DNA from: Planococcus citri
Lineage: Eukaryota > Arthropoda > Insecta > Hemiptera > Pseudococcidae
Direction: 5' to 3'
NCBI RefSeq assembly: GCF_950023065.1
Contig: NC_088679.1
Location: 76,384,001-76,448,000, forward strand
Length of the DNA stretch: 64,000 nucleotides
The notes beneath the pieces were generated by a model. It worked only from the letters and a program-made list of their open reading frames with translations, ran no database searches and had not been told where the DNA came from. Of the stretch, positions 59,275 through 64,000 are shown piece by piece (within the stretch, counting starts at the first letter, position 1; each line of letters opens with the position of its first letter). Position numbers and translations under genes: made by a program.

Positions 59275-62055
59275 GCAGAATTTTCCAAGATCAACGAGCG
59301 AAATATTCCAAAATATTTACGCTAGCGACATCAGAACTTTTTTATTCCGCTGTTAAATATTCCCCAGGTGATCTGCGCTCAATATCTGGACCATATAGGT
59401 TTGATTTTTCGTGAAAAACATTACAATTGTATTTCTTGAAAAACTTTCAAGTCTCTCGACCATATCACCGTGCAACTCAACGTCAGTATGCTAGAAAAAG
59501 ATGTGAAAAAACTCACGCCACAAGTTCGAATAACATCCATACCTACTCGTACAGTACTTGGAAAACGCGAAGAAAGAAAGAAATATACGTATCCAGTATA
59601 CTTACTTACGTAAAGTAAACTATATCTAAAGAATGAAGTAAAATCACCGGAAGAGTGAAAATCTTCGCTTAGAAAAAGTTTGCAGTTTGCAATACTTTGC
59701 CAAGTTTTTTCTCCCTTCTTATTTTTTTCCCGAATATATTCGCAATAAAAATAAAATTCTCGAAAATAATAATAACGATAAGTGAATTCCTTCGGAACGT
59801 TTTCCTCTTTTCCCTCACCTTGTAGGCTACAAAAGGAGGCAAAAAATCGGATGATTAAATTACCAGCTATTTTCCCAAGGAGGAGTAAAGGTAACGATGA
59901 CGATGCTTGGCCGTCACGTGCGGTGCGGAGAAAAGACAGACAGCAAAGCAGGAAGGAAGTGAAGGAAGAAGGCAGAAGGCAGAATAAACGAAATCAAAAA
60001 TACAACGTGTAAAGTATGTATTTACCTTGTACAATGGAGAAAGAAAAGAAAAGGCTGTTAAACGGATAAAAATCGTACAATTTGAAAATGGGCAGGGTGA
60101 CGGTTCATATTGGAACTTTTAGCTCGTTGTACTCGAGCATACGAGTATATTATAGTTTTCTCTTCGCTGTATTTACCTACTAACTTATGTAAACTAGTCA
60201 CATGAGAGACGTTTTAGCTACTTCACGCCAATATTACTCGTATAATGTACCCTTATACTCGTATAGTCTTTGCTTCGCTGATTTATTTTGATTTCTAGAT
60301 GATTATTATTATTAATAACTACCTGCAAACTACCAAACACGATACCGAGAATACGTCGTAATAATGAATCGAAAACTACAAAAAAAAAAAACGAACGAAA
60401 CGAAATGTCAAGCGAAGCACAAGTGGATAGGTATAGATATCGTCCTATCATATAGTTCTCTTGTTACATGGAAAGATAAAGAGAGAGAGAAAAAATGCAA
60501 ACACCCTTTTTTTTGCTTCTTTATTTTACTCGGGGTAGGTATTTTCATAAACGCGGGAATAGGTACTTTCACCGAAGGCTAAATTATCATCGGGAAGGTA
60601 AACCCGAATTTCATAGTAGATCATCTTTTATACATAACCTTTCCTTTATAAGGGTAAGCTCGCCACGGTACTGTTTGCAAAACGACGATAATGTCGCTCA
60701 TTTTTCAATACTAAAACCCAAAACCCGAAGAATGGACCGTGAAACGCATATTGATATGGAGAAAATTTTACAAATTTTCACTGATATGCACATCGTCGTC
60801 CTGGTGGTCGTTGTATCGTGTACCAAGAATGGGTTCCATTTACCTAGCTGCGATTTTTCTTATGTATATTGTATATTAACGGTGTAGTATGTGGGTAAAC
60901 AAAGTAGCTCTAGGTATATGTACGAGTCGTATGTATATTTTTTACCCTGCATGGTTATTTATCAATTATATCTACGTGTTGTCGGTACTGTCGTAGGTTG
61001 TTATATGTAGTGGTCGTAAAATAGGGTAGATAATAAGGAGATCAGATCGAATGACGTTTTTCTTGGTATCGCGAATATACCAGGTATTATGTATAAAGAG
61101 AATCTGGTGACATTGATTTGGGTACCTATAGAAAATACGAGTAAAACGTTTGAAATTTTAAATTACTCGTGTATCTGTATACCTTCTTTATTTTACGAGA
61201 CAAAATAGCCATCTTGTCAATTAGATCAGGATTTGCGAAAAAATAAAATAAAAAAAATACACGGCTAGGTAGGTATTTATGTGTTTTGGATACCATTGTA
61301 CGAGTAGGTACGTTTACGTACACGTGTGGGTAGTTGGGTACCTGCTTCGTTGAGTCGTGATACCTAAAAGGTTATTTAAATTCATCGAATGGAGCTGGGA
61401 AATACCTATACGTAAGACACACAGCTTCGAAATTGCGGGGATTTCGATTTTCCAGAGATATTTTACCTGCAGAAATGAACCCAACCAACGATATACACGA
61501 TGAAGAAGTATCAAATTACGATGGTTTAGTTTGAGGGCGGGGGAGGGAGAGGGGTCCGGTATACGATCGTCGGTGGTATATTTATTATAAGGCGGACCAC
61601 GAGGACGGAAAAAATGCTGGAGAATTCTGAGTAAATTCAAAGTGGAGATCTGAGTTTTGAGTTGAGAAAGTCTTACTGGAAATCTTATTATAGCCTCGGA
61701 GGTGTCCACTGTCCATAAAAAAGAGATATAAACTTTCTAAGAGGAGGTATTTTCGAGTGGAAAAAAAACGTGGCTTTTTTGCTTCTGCCTCGTGACCTGA
61801 GTGATGCCAATTATTCACCAAAATGGCCAATTCCAAAAACTCGAAAAAAAACTCATAAATGGGTAGGTAATTCTCAAAAAAAGGTAAATTTTGATGTGCA
61901 TAATTTTGAAAAATAAAAATCATTTTTTTTGGAAAATTTCAAGTGGGAATCATTTGTATAGGTGTCCCAGATCCCTGTTCTAGTGTTGGCCTCAATTCAA
62001 TCCCCCTACTGTGGACCCCGGTCCCCCCAAAACAGCGATAATTAGGATTCGACCC
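59275..62055. other. Gene-free, mostly unique-looking stretch
   Basis: No gene is supported. Many TAGGTA words and short microsatellite-like runs are seen; composition resembles intron or intergenic DNA. Confidence 0.35.
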
Positions 62056-62061
62056 TCATCG

Positions 62062-62330
62062 ATGTGTAATATGTCGATTGATATGTTTTCGAGGTCGTAG
62101 AATTCGAATCTGGAGTCATTTTTTATGTAGAGGTGGAGGGTGAGGCGTGGGGAGGGGGAAAATGTCAAATTTTGCTTATACATATTATCGTGTAATATGT
62201 CGATTCATGTTTTTCAGGCCGCAAAGTTCGAATCTGGACTTATTTTTTTGGTAGGGGTAGAGGTGAGGTGCGGGGAGGGAGAAAATGTCAAATTTTGCTT
62301 GTATTATATCGTATAATATGTCGACTAGCG
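62062..62330 (+). repeat. Tandem about 125-bp units containing the 60-bp core
   Basis: Unit 1 spans about 62062-62188, unit 2 about 62189-62311, and a third start is at 62312. Each has GTAATATGTCGATT, GAATCTGGA, GGGGAGGG and AAAATGTCAAATTTTGCTT in order. Confidence 0.65.
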
Positions 62331-62334
62331 CGAT

Positions 62335-63175
62335 AAAAGTACAGCTGTCTGAAATTTGGCCAAGTCGACGGACAAATGGGCGCTGGACAAGCCGAAGGAC
62401 AATCTCGACGTTTTTTCGTTTCTAGCCTTACCTAATGGACATTATTCGAGCTTTAACACGTAATAAATGTGTACTTATCATGTAGAATAACTTCCCTTTC
62501 TTAATTATCGTTTTTGGCGGGCTCATCAGGGTAAATAAAAAGGCAAGCCGAAGGACACCGATTTTGCGAAATATCATATTTTCAGAGACAAGTACGATCA
62601 GAACGAGCCATTGCGTAGGTTTTGAAAATAACATTGCGGGGTAACATTTTTATGAGGACAGTGAACCAGTGCAGCCACTCACCAGAAAAAAATGTTGGAT
62701 TGGGAAGCTACCAAAAATAATTGAAAATTGCTCTAAAATTTGTGCAAAAAGTGTGTGACAGTTTTCAAATGTGAAATGAGAGCTTCCTATGGACTTATTC
62801 CAATTGCAATTTGCACAATGATGGACCTTCGTGTTCTATGATAATGAGAATGTGTCAATTTTTCCCCCAAAAAAATGAAGTTCATGACACTTATAACATT
62901 TATTTTCAAAAACATGGCGTGTGACAGCCAAGTCGAAGGACATTTGGGGTATAAAATCGAATGTACACCAATGAAAGGAGGGGCTAAAAATCTCAATATC
63001 ATATGTGAAATGTGTGGGGGATGATCCTTGAATGGACCAAAAAAAAAAAAATCAAAAATTTCATGCTAAAACTTTTGAGAAATTTGCCATGTACACGATT
63101 TTTACCTTTTTTTGAGAATTACCCAAGTACATACTCGTAGGTAAATTTTTGCAGAATCAAGTATTTTTTAAAAAT
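62335..63175. other. Gene-free stretch with recurring AAGYCGAAGGACA
   Basis: The short word AAG(C/T)CGAAGGACA or close variants occurs near 62365, 62390, 62547 and 62932. No gene was recognised. Confidence 0.35.
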
Positions 63176-63184
63176 TTTAAAAAT

Positions 63185-63560
63185 AGTGGTCTAAAAATTG
63201 GCACCACTGTATTCTAAAATATTCCTAAGATTCGGAAATAATATTTTTCGATGTTCTAACGGGAGTCATTTTTCCCAAAAGAGATTAGGTAGGGAGGCTG
63301 AAGTAAAAAAGAACACGTTTTTTCGAAAATAAAAATATTGCCAATCTCAAAAAATTGAAAAAAGTTATAAATTTTTACCGAATTATTTTTCTTGAATTTT
63401 GAAAACAGAGACTTAGAAATTATCACTACTGTATTCTAAAATATTCCTTCGGTTTCAGAAATGATATTTTTCGATGTTTTGACGAGAGCCATTTTTCCCA
63501 AAACAGACTGGGTATGGGGCTTAAAGTAAAAAAAAACACGATTTTTTCAAAAATTATGCA
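63185..63560. repeat. Tandem duplication of about 222 bp
   Basis: CACTGTATTCTAAAATATTC occurs near 63204 and 63426 (first base varying), followed in both by AATATTTTTCGATGTT, a CATTTTTCCCAAAA block and AGTAAAAAA..AACACG. Confidence 0.65.
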
Positions 63561-63629
63561 GACTCTTCAGATGAAGAAGGGTCTTCAACGGCGACGAATA
63601 TTACTTTATTTGAATCGAGAATTCCAAAA

Positions 63630-64000
63630 AAAAATCGAAATATGAAAATAAAATTGAAAACTCAAAAAAGAAAACTGAAAATTGAAAATAATTATGATTA
63701 TAATCGCAAAATGACGACAAAAAGTTGACTTAAAACTGAAAAGTAAATTGAAAATTCTGAACATCAAATTAAAAATGTAAGGATGAAAAAAAAGAAAACT
63801 CTAGAAATAAACATAAAAAATTCTGAAACTAAAAAACGAAAAACCCAGAAAATGAAGTGGAAGTTTCATCAGAAAATAGGTAGTTCAAATTAAACATTGA
63901 AATTGCAAACTGAAAATGGAATTGAAAATTCGAATCCATTAAATAAAAAACACACAATCAAACTAAAACTCTGACAAACATTTAATTGGAAACTCATAAT
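63630..64000. repeat. A-rich degenerate simple array, cut by the window edge
   Basis: GAAAACTGAAAATTGAAAAT-like phrases, the same type as 30240-32520, continuing to the last base. Confidence 0.65.

Noticed and set aside
723..62240. tRNA B-box-like GGTTCGA words
   Set aside because: None continues as a proper B box with a matching A box and foldable cloverleaf.

Overview
The window is AT-rich, intron-bearing animal DNA, most likely from an insect. Evidence: GT-AG introns of about 85-96 bp or less, arthropod-type initiators (TCAKT) about 36-50 nt upstream of start codons, AATAAA signals, frequent GTAGGTAGGTACCTA-like words, and remnants of RTE and Jockey LINEs, Copia and BEL/Pao LTR elements and hAT/Tc1-like MITEs. 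The style recalls scale-insect or mealybug DNA, but that is only an impression. No bacterial operons, rRNA, tRNA or CRISPR were recognised.

Host genes are few. (1) At 1.5-3.85 kb a small family is tandemly duplicated: four promoter/3'-end units, of which two (2099-2521 and 2936-3232) carry small secreted coiled-coil proteins and two have lost their coding interior. (2) At 8.5-9.36 kb (minus strand) a clean three-exon gene encodes a 231-aa secreted protein of unknown family. (3) Two weak candidate exon pairs lie on the minus strand at 43.0-43.3 and 54.1-54.3 kb. Other gene-free stretches look like intron or intergenic DNA, some possibly regulatory.

The rest is dominated by repeats and transposons. 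From left to right: an 838-bp near-identical inverted repeat (4211-5048/6870-7707); degenerate tandem repeats at 9.8-10.4 kb; an RTE-like LINE at 15.4-17.9 kb pierced by two hAT-like MITEs with 8-bp target duplications; a hairpin MITE; a degenerate tandem array (21.3-22.5 kb); a 454-bp satellite (24.0-25.4 kb); a Jockey-like LINE (28.25-30.1 kb, minus) with one insertion; an A-rich array (30.2-32.5 kb); a Tc1-like MITE (34.4 kb); and a 29-bp minisatellite (34.7-42.2 kb) split by a very young Copia element (36529-40537). That element has identical LTRs, a 973-codon gag-protease-integrase ORF, no reverse transcriptase and altered catalytic residues. Further right are a BEL/Pao integrase scrap, a 2.1-kb nested palindrome (45.4-47.5 kb), a miRNA-like hairpin (51.1 kb), a dispersed 60-bp core repeat, a T-rich array plus the same 29-bp minisatellite in opposite orientation (55.7-59.0 kb), and another A-rich array running off the right edge.

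The most notable items are the promoter-plus-gene tandem family, the RT-less but recently mobile Copia element with multiple catalytic substitutions, and the large inverted or nested palindromic repeats.
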